Assembly: GCF_049999945.1 (NCBI RefSeq)
Contig: NZ_JBLYUB010000006.1
Location: 248,001 to 312,000, forward strand
Reading direction: 5' to 3'
Source of the DNA: Planosporangium spinosum
GTDB taxonomy: Bacteria; Actinomycetota; Actinomycetes; Mycobacteriales; Micromonosporaceae
DNA length: 64,000 nt
Below are positions 51,107-58,435 of this stretch, piece after piece. Position 1 is the stretch's first letter. Every line of letters starts with the position of its first letter. The notes below the pieces were generated by a model. That model was not told the origin of the DNA. It saw only the letters and a program-made list of their open reading frames with translations, and searched no databases. Both the position numbers and the translations under genes were made by a program.

Positions 51107-51154
51107 GATCTTGGAAAGTTGGGCACCGCTATTGGTGCCGAGCTTTCCAAGATC
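51107..51154. terminator. GATC-ended palindrome between the binding protein and tetR
   Basis: GATCTTGGAAAGTTGGGCACC (51107-51127) and its partner (51134-51154) are 21-bp arms with two mismatches and a 6-nt loop. The TAG stop of the tetR gene starts in the last base of the right arm. Confidence 0.82.
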
Positions 51155-51789
51155 TACGAAGGGTCGATCCGTTCCAGGCCGGCGGCCAGCGCGTCGTAGG
51201 CGCGGTGGCGGAGGGCACGCAGTGCCTGCGGGCTGATCTCGCCGTTCTCCAGCTCGCACAGGGTCGCCTTGGCCGACAGTGTGGCGATCCCGGCGAGAAG
51301 CTGCGGGTAGAGCGCGTGGGCGGGTTCGCCGGTACGCTCCGCCACGAAACCGGCGATCGTCTCGTTCAGTTCGTGAAAAATCATCTGGTACGCCGGCAGC
51401 AGCTCCGGCAACTGCTGCACCAGCCGCATCCGGGCCAGGATCTGACGGTGCTGGTCGCCGTCGTCGATGTCGACGGCGTCCATGGCGGCGCGGACCGCCT
51501 CGACCGGCGTCTCGTCCGCCGGCCGCTCGGCGAGGGCCGCCCGTAGCCGGCCGACGATCGTGTGCGCCACATCTCCGAAGAGCACGTGCCGCTTGGACGA
51601 GAAGTACCGGAAGAAGGTGCGCACCGCGACGTCCGCGGCGTCGGCGATGTCCTCGACCGTCGTGCGCTCGTACCCGCGCTCAGCGAAGAGCCGCAGCGCC
51701 GCCGCCTCCAGCGCGGCGCGCGTCTCCCGCTTTTTGCGTTCGCGCCGGCCGCACAGGGGGCTACCGGGGCTTCCGGGGATGGTGACCAC
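51154..51789 (-). CDS. TetR-family repressor
   Basis: 211 residues. RETRAALEAAALRLFAERG, YERTTVEDIADAADVAVRTF and FRYFSSKRHVLFG are the TetR helix-turn-helix; the C-terminal domain is ligand-binding and all-helical. Divergent from the MMPL transporter over 118 bp, which contains GTGTCA repeats and a perfect palindrome, so it most likely represses the transporter. The start is GTG, preceded by GAGGGG. Confidence 0.92.
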   Translation of the reverse strand: MVTIPGSPGSPLCGRRERKKRETRAALEAAALRLFAERGYERTTVEDIADAADVAVRTFFRYFSSKRHVLFGDVAHTIVGRLRAALAERPADETPVEAVRAAMDAVDIDDGDQHRQILARMRLVQQLPELLPAYQMIFHELNETIAGFVAERTGEPAHALYPQLLAGIATLSAKATLCELENGEISPQALRALRHRAYDALAAGLERIDPS

Positions 51790-51835
51790 CCCCTCATGGT
51801 GTCACGTGCATCGGTGTGTCACCCTGTGTCTAGTG
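51790..51835. promoter_or_regulatory. GTGTCA repeats in the tetR-MMPL intergenic region
   Basis: GTGTCA occurs three times (about 51797, 51817 and 51833) with flanking CACG/CACC/TTGA. TetR operators are usually 15-bp palindromes of similar length; the spacing here (20 and 16 bp) fits two adjacent sites. Assignment is inference. Confidence 0.35.
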
Positions 51836-51859
51836 TCATTGACTGCCACTTTTTGAGTC

Positions 51860-51884
51860 GGCGGCCGATCGTGAATCGGCCGCC
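51860..51884. promoter_or_regulatory. Perfect palindrome in the MMPL leader
   Basis: GGCGGCCGAT and ATCGGCCGCC are perfect 10-bp arms around CGTGA, 23 bp before the MMPL start. It may be a TetR operator or an mRNA hairpin. Confidence 0.45.
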
Positions 51885-51907
51885 ACTTCGTGACGAGGGG
51901 ACCTGAG

Positions 51908-54055
51908 ATGTTCGCGGCGATCGGGCGCGGTGTCACCCGCCGACCCTGGCTAGTGATCGTGAGTTGGGTGGTGCTCGCCATCGCCGTGATCGCGGCGGCA
52001 CCGAAGCTGTCCGACGTGACCAACTCCGACCAGTCGTCGTTCCTGCCCGACAGCGCGGAGTCGGCGCGGGCCAAGATCCTGGCCAAGGGCGCCTTCCCGG
52101 ACGGGGAGGGTACGAGCGCCGTGATCGTGGTCAAGCGCCGCGACGGCGCCGCCCTGACCCCGGACGACCTGGCCACGATCGGCGGCCTCACCCGGCGGCT
52201 GAACGCCGACAAGCCGGCCGCCGTCCGGGGCGTCCTGTTCGACCCGGCCCAGACGGTCGCGCCCAACAAGCGGGTGGCCGTGCTCGCCACCCAGTTCACC
52301 GGCCCGCCGGAGCGCCAGGACGTCCGCGACGCCGTCGTCGCGCTGCGGGCGCGTACCGGTCAGGAACTCCGGCAGGGCCCGCTCACCGCGGGCATGACCG
52401 GGCAGGCCGCGATCACCGTCGACAACAAGCAGGCGTTCGCCGACGCCGAGAAGATCGTCACGGCCGTCACGCTGGGCCTGATCGTCGTACTTCTGCTCCT
52501 GATCTTTCGCAGCCCGATCGCGGCGCTCCTCCCGCTCCTGGCCGTCGGGGGCGTCTTCGGCATCTCCACCGCGCTCATCGCCGCCGCCGGCAAGGCGTTC
52601 GACTTCCAGGTCGGCCAGGAACTACCCACGATGCTCACGGTCGTCCTGTTCGGCATCGGCACCGACTACATCCTGTTCCTGCTGTTCCGGTACCGGGAGC
52701 GGCTGCGCGCCGGGGACGCGCCCCGTGAGGCCATCGTGGCCGCCGTCGACCGGGTCGGCGAGGCGATCTTCTCGGCCGCGTTCGCGGTGATCGCGGCGTT
52801 CGGCGCGCTCGTCCTGGCCGCCCTGGGCTTCTTCACCACGCTCGGACCGGCCCTCGCGATCGGCGTCGCGGTCATGCTGCTGGCGGCGTTGACGCTGGTA
52901 CCGGCGATCGTGGCGCTCCTGGGCCGCCGGGTGTTCTGGCCGTCGAAGTCGGCGTCGCGGACCCCGGAGGCGACCCGGTTCGCCGCCGTCGGGCGGTTCG
53001 TCGCGCGCCGCCCCGTCGCGGTGATCGTTGCCTCGCTGGTCCTGCTCGGCGGGCTCGCGGCCGGCGCGCTGACCTACCACCCCGACTACGACCCGATCGG
53101 CCAGCTCCCCAGCTCGACCGAGGCGACCCGGGCGTACGGCGACCTCAAGCAGGGCTTCCCGGCCGGCGCGCTCAACGCCACCGACGTGTACCTGCGCGCG
53201 GACAAGCCGGTCGACGAGGCGGCGCTCGGCGCGTTCGTGCAGAAGCTCGCCGGCGTACCCGGCGTGGCGAGCCCCATGCAGCCGAAGGTGTCCGCCGACG
53301 GGCGGGTCGTGGACGTACCGCTCGTGCTGAACCTGGAGCCGTACAGCGGCGCCGCGCTCGACCTGGTCTCCGGCCCGCTGCGCACCGCGGCCCACGCCGC
53401 CGCCCCGGCCGGGACGCAGGTGCTCATCGGCGGGCAGACCATGGCGTTCGCCGACGTCCGTGACACCACCAACCGCGACCTCGCACTGATCTTCCCGGTC
53501 GCCGGCCTGCTGTTCCTGCTGATCCTGGCCGCGCTGCTGCGGGCGGTGCTCGCGCCGCTGTACCTGGTCGGCCTGGTCGTGCTCGGGTTCGCCGCCACGC
53601 TCGGCGCGTCGGCCGGCCTGTTCCAGGGGGCGCTGGGCAAGCCGGGCCTGGCGTTCACGATCCCGATCATCCTGTACCTGTTCGTCACCGCCATCGGGAC
53701 CGACTACAACATCCTGGTCACCGCGCGGCTGCGCGAGGAGATCCGGGAGGGCAACCCGCCCCGGCGCGCCGCGGCCCTCGCCATCGAGCACGCCGGGCCG
53801 TCCGTCGCGGCCGCCGCGGTCATCCTCGCGGGTACGTTCGGCGCGCTGCTCGTGTCGGGGGTGCCGTTCTTCGCCGAGATCGGTTTCGCGGTGACGCTCG
53901 GGATCGTGCTGGTCGCGTTCGTGGTGTCGGTGCTGCTGGTACCGGCGGTGACCGCGTTGATCGGGCACGCGGCGTGGTGGCCGGGGCACCGGGACCGGGC
54001 GGCGGCCGGCGGTGCCGAGGCCGCGCCGGAGACTGGAGAGCTGGTGGACGCGTAG
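51908..54055 (+). CDS. MMPL/RND family transporter
   Basis: 715 residues, ATG after GAGGGG. N-terminal helix then a soluble domain, six helices, second soluble domain (about 395-525), and six more helices, the MMPL duplicated layout. FGIGTDYILFLLFRYRERLR and AIGTDYNILVTARLREEI are the two GTDYxxF-type motifs with the proton-relay Asp and Tyr. It exports lipids or hydrophobic compounds. Controlled by the divergent TetR gene. Its last ~230 bp are partly duplicated beyond the tRNA gene. Confidence 0.94.
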   Translation: MFAAIGRGVTRRPWLVIVSWVVLAIAVIAAAPKLSDVTNSDQSSFLPDSAESARAKILAKGAFPDGEGTSAVIVVKRRDGAALTPDDLATIGGLTRRLNADKPAAVRGVLFDPAQTVAPNKRVAVLATQFTGPPERQDVRDAVVALRARTGQELRQGPLTAGMTGQAAITVDNKQAFADAEKIVTAVTLGLIVVLLLLIFRSPIAALLPLLAVGGVFGISTALIAAAGKAFDFQVGQELPTMLTVVLFGIGTDYILFLLFRYRERLRAGDAPREAIVAAVDRVGEAIFSAAFAVIAAFGALVLAALGFFTTLGPALAIGVAVMLLAALTLVPAIVALLGRRVFWPSKSASRTPEATRFAAVGRFVARRPVAVIVASLVLLGGLAAGALTYHPDYDPIGQLPSSTEATRAYGDLKQGFPAGALNATDVYLRADKPVDEAALGAFVQKLAGVPGVASPMQPKVSADGRVVDVPLVLNLEPYSGAALDLVSGPLRTAAHAAAPAGTQVLIGGQTMAFADVRDTTNRDLALIFPVAGLLFLLILAALLRAVLAPLYLVGLVVLGFAATLGASAGLFQGALGKPGLAFTIPIILYLFVTAIGTDYNILVTARLREEIREGNPPRRAAALAIEHAGPSVAAAAVILAGTFGALLVSGVPFFAEIGFAVTLGIVLVAFVVSVLLVPAVTALIGHAAWWPGHRDRAAAGGAEAAPETGELVDA

Positions 54056-54085
54056 GCATCACAGGTCTGGTTACGCAGACGTGGA

Positions 54086-54116
54086 AAGGCCCGCCAGAGG
54101 ATCTCTGGCGGGCCTT
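54086..54116. terminator. Terminator between MMPL and the initiator tRNA
   Basis: AAGGCCCGCCAGAG (54086-54099) and CTCTGGCGGGCCTT (54103-54116) are perfect 14-bp arms around GAT. Convergent to both the MMPL gene and the tRNA, it can end both transcripts. Confidence 0.88.
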
Positions 54117-54122
54117 CTCACC

Positions 54123-54199
54123 TGGTAGCGGGGAGAGGATTTGAACCTCTGACCTCTGGGTTATGAGCCCAGCGAGCTACCGAGCTGCTCCACCCCGCG
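54123..54199 (-). tRNA. Initiator tRNA-fMet (CAU)
   Basis: 77 bases including encoded CCA (54123-54125). Acceptor CGCGGGG with CCCCGCT leaves an unpaired first position (C1-U72), the anticodon stem has three G-C pairs (GGGCTCATAACCC) and the anticodon CAU is at 54163-54165. These are the initiator features; C1-U72 replaces the C1-A72 of enterobacteria. T-loop GTTCAAATC is canonical. Confidence 0.96.
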
Positions 54200-54287
54200 T
54201 CGCTCCGTCGACACTAGTCGACCCGACTCCTGATCTCCAACCGGAAGAAGGGGCCGCGCGTGATCGTCGACGTGACGTTTCTCCTGC

Positions 54288-54517
54288 GCGGCCGCCGCTC
54301 GCGGGTACGTTCGGCGCGCTGCTCGTGCCGTTCTTCGCGGAGATCGGGTACGCGGTGGCGCTTGGGATCGTGCTGGTGCGTTCGTGGTACCGGTGCTGCT
54401 GGTGCTGGCGGTTACGGCGCTGGTCGGGTGCGCGGCGTGGGGGCCTGGGCGCCGGGACCGGGCGGCCCGGGGGATGCCGAGGCTGGCCGGGAGGCCGATG
54501 AGTTGGTGGGCGGGTAC
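54288..54517 (+). pseudogene. Decayed duplicate of the MMPL 3' end
   Basis: Sequence from GCGGCCGCCGC through GGGTACGTTCGGCGCGCTGC to GCCGATGAGTTGGTGG matches 53809-54045 of the MMPL gene with many point changes and deletions of 8, 9 and 1 bases. It encodes AGTFGALLV-PFFAEIGYAVALGIVLV before the frame is lost. It lies on the other side of the tRNA from its parent gene. It may be a remnant of a second MMPL gene or of an insertion-linked duplication. Confidence 0.75.
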
Positions 54518-54764
54518 GGGCACGGACGTAGGTCCAGGGTGAGCGATGGCGGCTACCGGTGTCGCGCACCCCGTATGGTGCGACCCCCGACCTGTCCATC
54601 GCTGACCCAGCGCACCCGGTCTGTCCGGCTATATGTGGCGTTCGACGGTGGGTCGTGGAGCAAGTGGGACCACGACGCGCCAGCTGTCCTGTAAAAACGA
54701 CTGAGACCTGTGGTTGCTCTAGGCGACTGTCCTGCATCAGAACTAGCCTGTGGAGGTGTCGTCG
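54518..54764. other. Non-coding region before the DUF433 gene
   Basis: About 245 bp without a supported gene. CTGTCCTG occurs twice (54684, 54728), and CGACTG twice, between them AT-richer sequence; this could be the operator of the toxin-antitoxin pair. No consensus -35/-10 pair with normal spacing found. Confidence 0.35.
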
Positions 54765-55481
54765 ATGGTGGCGGAAGGCGATCTGCGGTTCAGCGTCCCG
54801 CTGTACACGCAGGCTGAAGCTGCGCGGTACCTCGACATGCCCGCGACGACGTTTAGGACCTGGACGCAGGGCTATGAACGTCGACCCAGCGGGCGATCGG
54901 CGGTCAGGGGAAGCCCGTTGGTCGCATACATAAAGCCTCGTCGCCTGGCCGAACCTTCTGTGCCTTTTGTGGGGCTTGCGGAGGGAATGTTCTTGTCGGC
55001 GCTGCGAAGGGCCAACGTTCCGCTTCAGCAGATCCGGCCCGCGTTGAATTTGGTACGGGAACGACTCGGTGTCGCGCACGCTCTTGCGTCTAAGCGTCTG
55101 TATGTGGTTGGTGCGCAACTTTTGTGGGAGGTTGCGGAAGAGGGGGATCTTGGTCCTGGTGCCCGTCGCGCCTTGATCGTTTTGCGGAATGGTCAATACG
55201 TATTCCGCGACGTCATAGAGAGCTATCTAAAGCGGATCGACTATGCGGACGATGGTTATGCGGCCCGGGTAGAACTACCCGGATTCGAGGTTGCGACGGT
55301 ATTTGCGGATCCGACGATCAATTTTGGTCACCCTTTCTTTGCGGCAACGGGGGCGCCCGTAGATGCTGTGTTATCGAGGCTACGAGCGGGTGAGTCCCTC
55401 TTCGATGTAGCTGACGACTTCGATCTCAGTAGCGATGAGGTCGCCGAGGTGGCGGACCGAGCGGAATTGACCGCTGCATGA
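54765..55481 (+). CDS. DUF433-domain antitoxin-like protein with MerR-like N-terminus
   Basis: 238 residues, ATG 8 nt after GGAGG. LYTQAEAARYLDMPATTFRTW is a MerR/HTH_17-like DNA-binding start, and DPTINFGHPFFAATGAPVDAVL with GESLFDVADDFDLSSDEVAEV is the C-terminal DUF433 helix-turn-helix. DUF433 proteins are antitoxins of PIN-type toxins. Overlaps the next gene by ATGA. Codon use is unlike the rest of the window: many A/T third positions and a TTA codon (55371), pointing to recent transfer. Confidence 0.85.
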   Translation: MVAEGDLRFSVPLYTQAEAARYLDMPATTFRTWTQGYERRPSGRSAVRGSPLVAYIKPRRLAEPSVPFVGLAEGMFLSALRRANVPLQQIRPALNLVRERLGVAHALASKRLYVVGAQLLWEVAEEGDLGPGARRALIVLRNGQYVFRDVIESYLKRIDYADDGYAARVELPGFEVATVFADPTINFGHPFFAATGAPVDAVLSRLRAGESLFDVADDFDLSSDEVAEVADRAELTAA

Positions 55482-55915
55482 GAGGGTCCCCGCTGCTAGT
55501 CTTCTTGGACCGCAGCGTCGGGACAAAAAAGATTGCTCTAGCCCTAAGGGAGTTAGGGCTAGATGTGGAGACGATCCATGATCGCTACGGTGACGAGTCA
55601 CCTCGAATTCCGGATACGCGTTGGATTGAAGATGCTACGGTGTCTGGTCGGATCCTCATAGGTGCAGACAAGCGCATCCGTTATCGAAGCCTTGAGCGTA
55701 TAGCGATCTGCCGACACGGCGCCAAATGCTTTACCTTTCCTCGCGGTGATCTGACTGCGGGCGAGATGATTCGACGAATTATTCAGCACCTAGCTGAGAT
55801 TGGCCGGCTGGCAAAAGAGCCAGGTCCGTACGTGGTACATCTTCGTGCTGAGCAGATCGTCCCGATGCAACTGGACTGCGATGACTTGGGTGGCGAGAGT
55901 TGGGCTCCCGAGTAG
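55478..55915 (+). CDS. PIN-like toxin (VapC45/DUF5615-type)
   Basis: 145 residues. LVFLDRSVGTKKIALALREL, VETIHDRYGDESPRIPDTRW and RILIGADKRIRYRSLE match the small PIN-like domain partnered with DUF433 proteins; Asp10, Asp39-Asp46 region and the ADK aspartate could form the metal site. It would cleave RNA and be blocked by the upstream protein. Atypically AT-rich codons, one TTA (55553). No recognisable gene follows for 280 bp. Confidence 0.82.
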   Translation: MRGSPLLVFLDRSVGTKKIALALRELGLDVETIHDRYGDESPRIPDTRWIEDATVSGRILIGADKRIRYRSLERIAICRHGAKCFTFPRGDLTAGEMIRRIIQHLAEIGRLAKEPGPYVVHLRAEQIVPMQLDCDDLGGESWAPE

Positions 55916-56194
55916 TGTCCGGGCCGATCCTCGTCTTCGGAGATACCTTGCGAAGACCAACGCATCGTCAAGGAAGCCGCAGACGTGATCCGAGATTCCA
56001 AAGCTCCTTTATCTTTTCTATTTGTAGACGGAGGGTGAAGTCGGCCCTGATCGGCATATTCCATCACCGCCATGTTGTAACGGGGCGAGGTTGACCGGCA
56101 CGGCGTGGTTTGGTTCGGCTGGGTGTGGGTGGCAATGTTGAGTGTCATGCCGTGACAGCACACGGCCTCTCCGGGATCGTGGAGCGGCTGGGAA

Positions 56195-56392
56195 CTAGAG
56201 GTCGAACTCGCCGTTGCGGGCGCCGTCGAGGAACGCCGCCCACTCGTCCCGGGTGAAGGTCAGGACCGCACCGGTGCCGTTGGCCTTGCTGTCACGTACC
56301 TGGATCGTCCCATCGTGGCGACGAACCTCGACGCACGCGCCGCCGTTACCGCCGGACCGGGTGGACTTGAACCAGGGGGTGTCGGTGCTCAT
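56195..56392 (-). CDS. DUF397 family small protein
   Basis: 65 residues: WFKSTRSGGNGGACVEVRR, IQVRDSKANGTGAVLTF and TRDEWAAFLDGARNGEF are the complete DUF397 pattern. DUF397 proteins are actinobacterial and form a pair with XRE/DUF5753 regulators (Scr1-type), behaving like toxin-antitoxin or anti-sigma-like partners. ATG overlaps the stop of the upstream regulator by 4 bp. Confidence 0.95.
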   Translation of the reverse strand: MSTDTPWFKSTRSGGNGGACVEVRRHDGTIQVRDSKANGTGAVLTFTRDEWAAFLDGARNGEFDL

Positions 56393-57219
56393 GGTGCGTG
56401 CTCCTCTATCGGGACTGACTTCTCGTAGATCAGGTCGAAGATCTTTCGGTACTGATCCAGCTCGTCCGGCTTCTCCAGGTACCGGGCGCCGGTGTGCATC
56501 TCCAGGTAGACCACGGGCGGGTCGTCCGGATCGTCGAAGTCGAAAATGATGAACGCGCCGGTGTGCATCGCGGCGTGTGCGCCCGCCTCCCACGGCAATA
56601 CGCGGATGTCGATGTGGTCGAGCTTGGCCAGTTCGCGGAGCCGTCGGGTCTGCTCGGCCATCACCTGATCGCCGCCAACCGGCCGAGCCAGAACTGCCGA
56701 TCCGAGGACCGTGGTTAGCCGCGGCGGCGGCGTGCGCATAGACAGCGTCCGCTGACGCCCCAGTCGCAACTCGACCTGGCGCTGGATCACGTCGTCGCTG
56801 TCGTCCGGCCGCACCGCTCGGTAGACCGCCTTCGCGTAGTCGGCGGTCTGGAGCAGGCCGTGGACCAACTCGGGGTCGTAGATGCGGATCTCGCTCGCGG
56901 CGGCTTCCAGCCCGATGTAGAGGCCGAACCAGTCGGGTACGGCGTCGCCGTAGTCCTCCCACCAGCCCTGCTCGATGGTGCCGAGCGCCAGCGCGGCGAG
57001 CGCGTCGGTGGTCGGGGCGTCGGCGCCGTATAGCCAGCAGAGCGTCCGTGCGTCGGCCACCTTGATCGGTACCTTGCCGCTTTCGATGCGCCACAGCTTC
57101 GTACGGCTCATCAGCTTGGCGGTCTCGACATCGCGCTCGGTCTTGCCGGCAGCCTCGCGCAGGCGGCGCAGTCGTCGGCCCAGTTGGCGCCGGACGACCG
57201 TCGAACCCGAGATCGGCAT
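56389..57219 (-). CDS. XRE-family regulator with DUF5753 (Scr1-type)
   Basis: 276 residues from ATG 57219, 5 nt after GGAGGT; a GTG at 57231 overlaps the ribosome site and is rejected. RRQLGRRLRRLREAAGKTER and KLWRIESGKVPIKVADAR are the XRE domain; the remaining two thirds (YIGLEAAASEIRIYDPELVH, VYLEMHTGARYLEKPDELDQ) are DUF5753. Pairs with the DUF397 product; the role in the host is usually morphological differentiation or stress. Divergent from the two small genes. Confidence 0.95.
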   Translation of the reverse strand: MPISGSTVVRRQLGRRLRRLREAAGKTERDVETAKLMSRTKLWRIESGKVPIKVADARTLCWLYGADAPTTDALAALALGTIEQGWWEDYGDAVPDWFGLYIGLEAAASEIRIYDPELVHGLLQTADYAKAVYRAVRPDDSDDVIQRQVELRLGRQRTLSMRTPPPRLTTVLGSAVLARPVGGDQVMAEQTRRLRELAKLDHIDIRVLPWEAGAHAAMHTGAFIIFDFDDPDDPPVVYLEMHTGARYLEKPDELDQYRKIFDLIYEKSVPIEEHAP

Positions 57220-57386
57220 GCTGACCTCCACGGGAAGAGTGTTTCACGTCGAAACGACGGTTCGGCGTGGGAGCCGATTGGCTCCGGTGGATGAACCTGG
57301 CACGACGGCACTCAAAACGAAACATTGCTTGCGGTTATGTGCACTCGGATGCTGACCACGTGGCTCGGACCGAGGAGGTCGGCACG

Positions 57387-57566
57387 ATGCGCATCCGGAT
57401 CCGGCGCTGGTGGCGCCGTGCACAACCCGATCCATTGCCCGAGGCGGCGTCGCCACCGGTGGTCGAGTCCGGGCCGGAGCACCCGCCCTGGGCCGACGCG
57501 CCGACGTGCCTGTACGACACCGTCGACCCGGTACGGCCGTACGTGATCAGGGAGTGCGACGGATGA
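57387..57566 (+). CDS. Small basic protein of unknown function
   Basis: 59 residues, ATG 6 nt after GAGGAGGTC. A basic start RIRIRRWWRRAQP is followed by a Pro-rich acidic part and a CLYDTVDPVRPYVIRECDG end with two Cys. It overlaps the next gene by ATGA. The 167-bp region between this and xre probably holds both promoters. Family not recognised. Confidence 0.6.
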   Translation: MRIRIRRWWRRAQPDPLPEAASPPVVESGPEHPPWADAPTCLYDTVDPVRPYVIRECDG

Positions 57567-57796
57567 TCCTGCCGTACGACATCGAGAACCCACCCGAAGA
57601 GCCGCCTGACGGCGCCGACCGGCTGGTCTGGCTGCTCGCCTGGGCCGTGCACGTCGAGCACCAGCCGGGCGCGAACGGGTTCTGTGTCGCCCCTACCTGT
57701 GCCAGGCAGTCGGTGCTGTGGCCCTGTCATCAGAGCAAACTCGCCACCGGAGGCTTCCTGTTCGCGGCGTGGCACCTGCGCAAGCTCCCCCCGTGA
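57563..57796 (+). CDS. Small Cys-containing protein of unknown function
   Basis: 77 residues coupled to the preceding gene. WLLAWAVHVEHQPGANGFCV, APTCARQSVLWPCHQSKLA and AAWHLRKLPP give three Cys and two His in the middle (C-x4-C-x8-C-H), a possible small metal site. It resembles short unannotated actinobacterial proteins beside XRE/DUF397 genes. Function unknown. Confidence 0.6.
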   Translation: MILPYDIENPPEEPPDGADRLVWLLAWAVHVEHQPGANGFCVAPTCARQSVLWPCHQSKLATGGFLFAAWHLRKLPP

Positions 57797-57889
57797 CCGG
57801 CGAGTAGGTGACCGAACGGACAAACATCGCCATCCGGACAGCCCGGCTCGTCGCTCCCGCTGCGGGCGAATGGTGGATACCGTCGAGAC

Positions 57890-58435
57890 ATGGGGGTCCC
57901 GCGAGCCGGGTTGCGCCGAAATGCCCTGTGCAGCCTGGTGATCCTGGCTGTCATCGGGGCGATCACGGTCGGCCTCCCCGCGCTCGACCGGGCGCTTCCC
58001 CGGGAGCGGCCGATCGCGGACGGGATGACGTACCGGGTCACCGACACCGTCACGGTCGTACCGCCGCCCGGTGCCCGGCTCGACGTCAGCCAGACCCGCC
58101 CGGGTCGCGACTCCGGCCACGCCGTCTTCCTGGTCGGCCGGGTCCGGTTCGTGATCCTGGTCAGCCCCGACCGGCTGACCGCGTCCGCCGCCGCGGACCG
58201 GCTGCGGGCCAGGCTGCGCGACGGCCTCGGAGCGCAGCCCACCGGCGTCGAGACGCCCACCCAGGCGGGTACCCGCACCGGCCGGTTCCGCGCCGGGGAC
58301 GACCACGGGTGGTACCAGGTACGCGTCTTCGGGGCCACGGTCGTCGACGCCACCGCCAGCGGGCCGCCGGACGACCTGGCCGGCCGGTTGCCCGCGATCG
58401 AGGCGGCTGCCGCGACCATCGCGAGGACCGCGTGA
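57890..58435 (+). CDS. Membrane-anchored extracytoplasmic protein of unknown function
   Basis: 181 residues: short basic tail, one helix (about 13-31), then a soluble external domain with a beta-rich pattern (YRVTDTVTVVPPPGARLDVS, TGRFRAGDDHGWYQVRVFG). ATG 57890 is 6 nt after TACCGT (57878-57883), leaderless. It overlaps the PrsW-type protease gene by GTGA, so the two are likely partners; it could be a substrate or an adaptor. Confidence 0.65.
   Translation: MGVPRAGLRRNALCSLVILAVIGAITVGLPALDRALPRERPIADGMTYRVTDTVTVVPPPGARLDVSQTRPGRDSGHAVFLVGRVRFVILVSPDRLTASAAADRLRARLRDGLGAQPTGVETPTQAGTRTGRFRAGDDHGWYQVRVFGATVVDATASGPPDDLAGRLPAIEAAAATIARTA

Noticed and set aside
54123..54199. tRNA-fMet as a classical 3'-end integration site (attB) for the DUF433/PIN island
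   Set aside because: The island lies on the 5' side of the tRNA, and no repeat of the tRNA 3' half is seen beyond 54200. The duplicated sequence belongs to the MMPL gene.
57220..57231. GTG 57231 as start of the XRE regulator
   Set aside because: GGAGGT lies directly behind this GTG and is well placed for ATG 57219.
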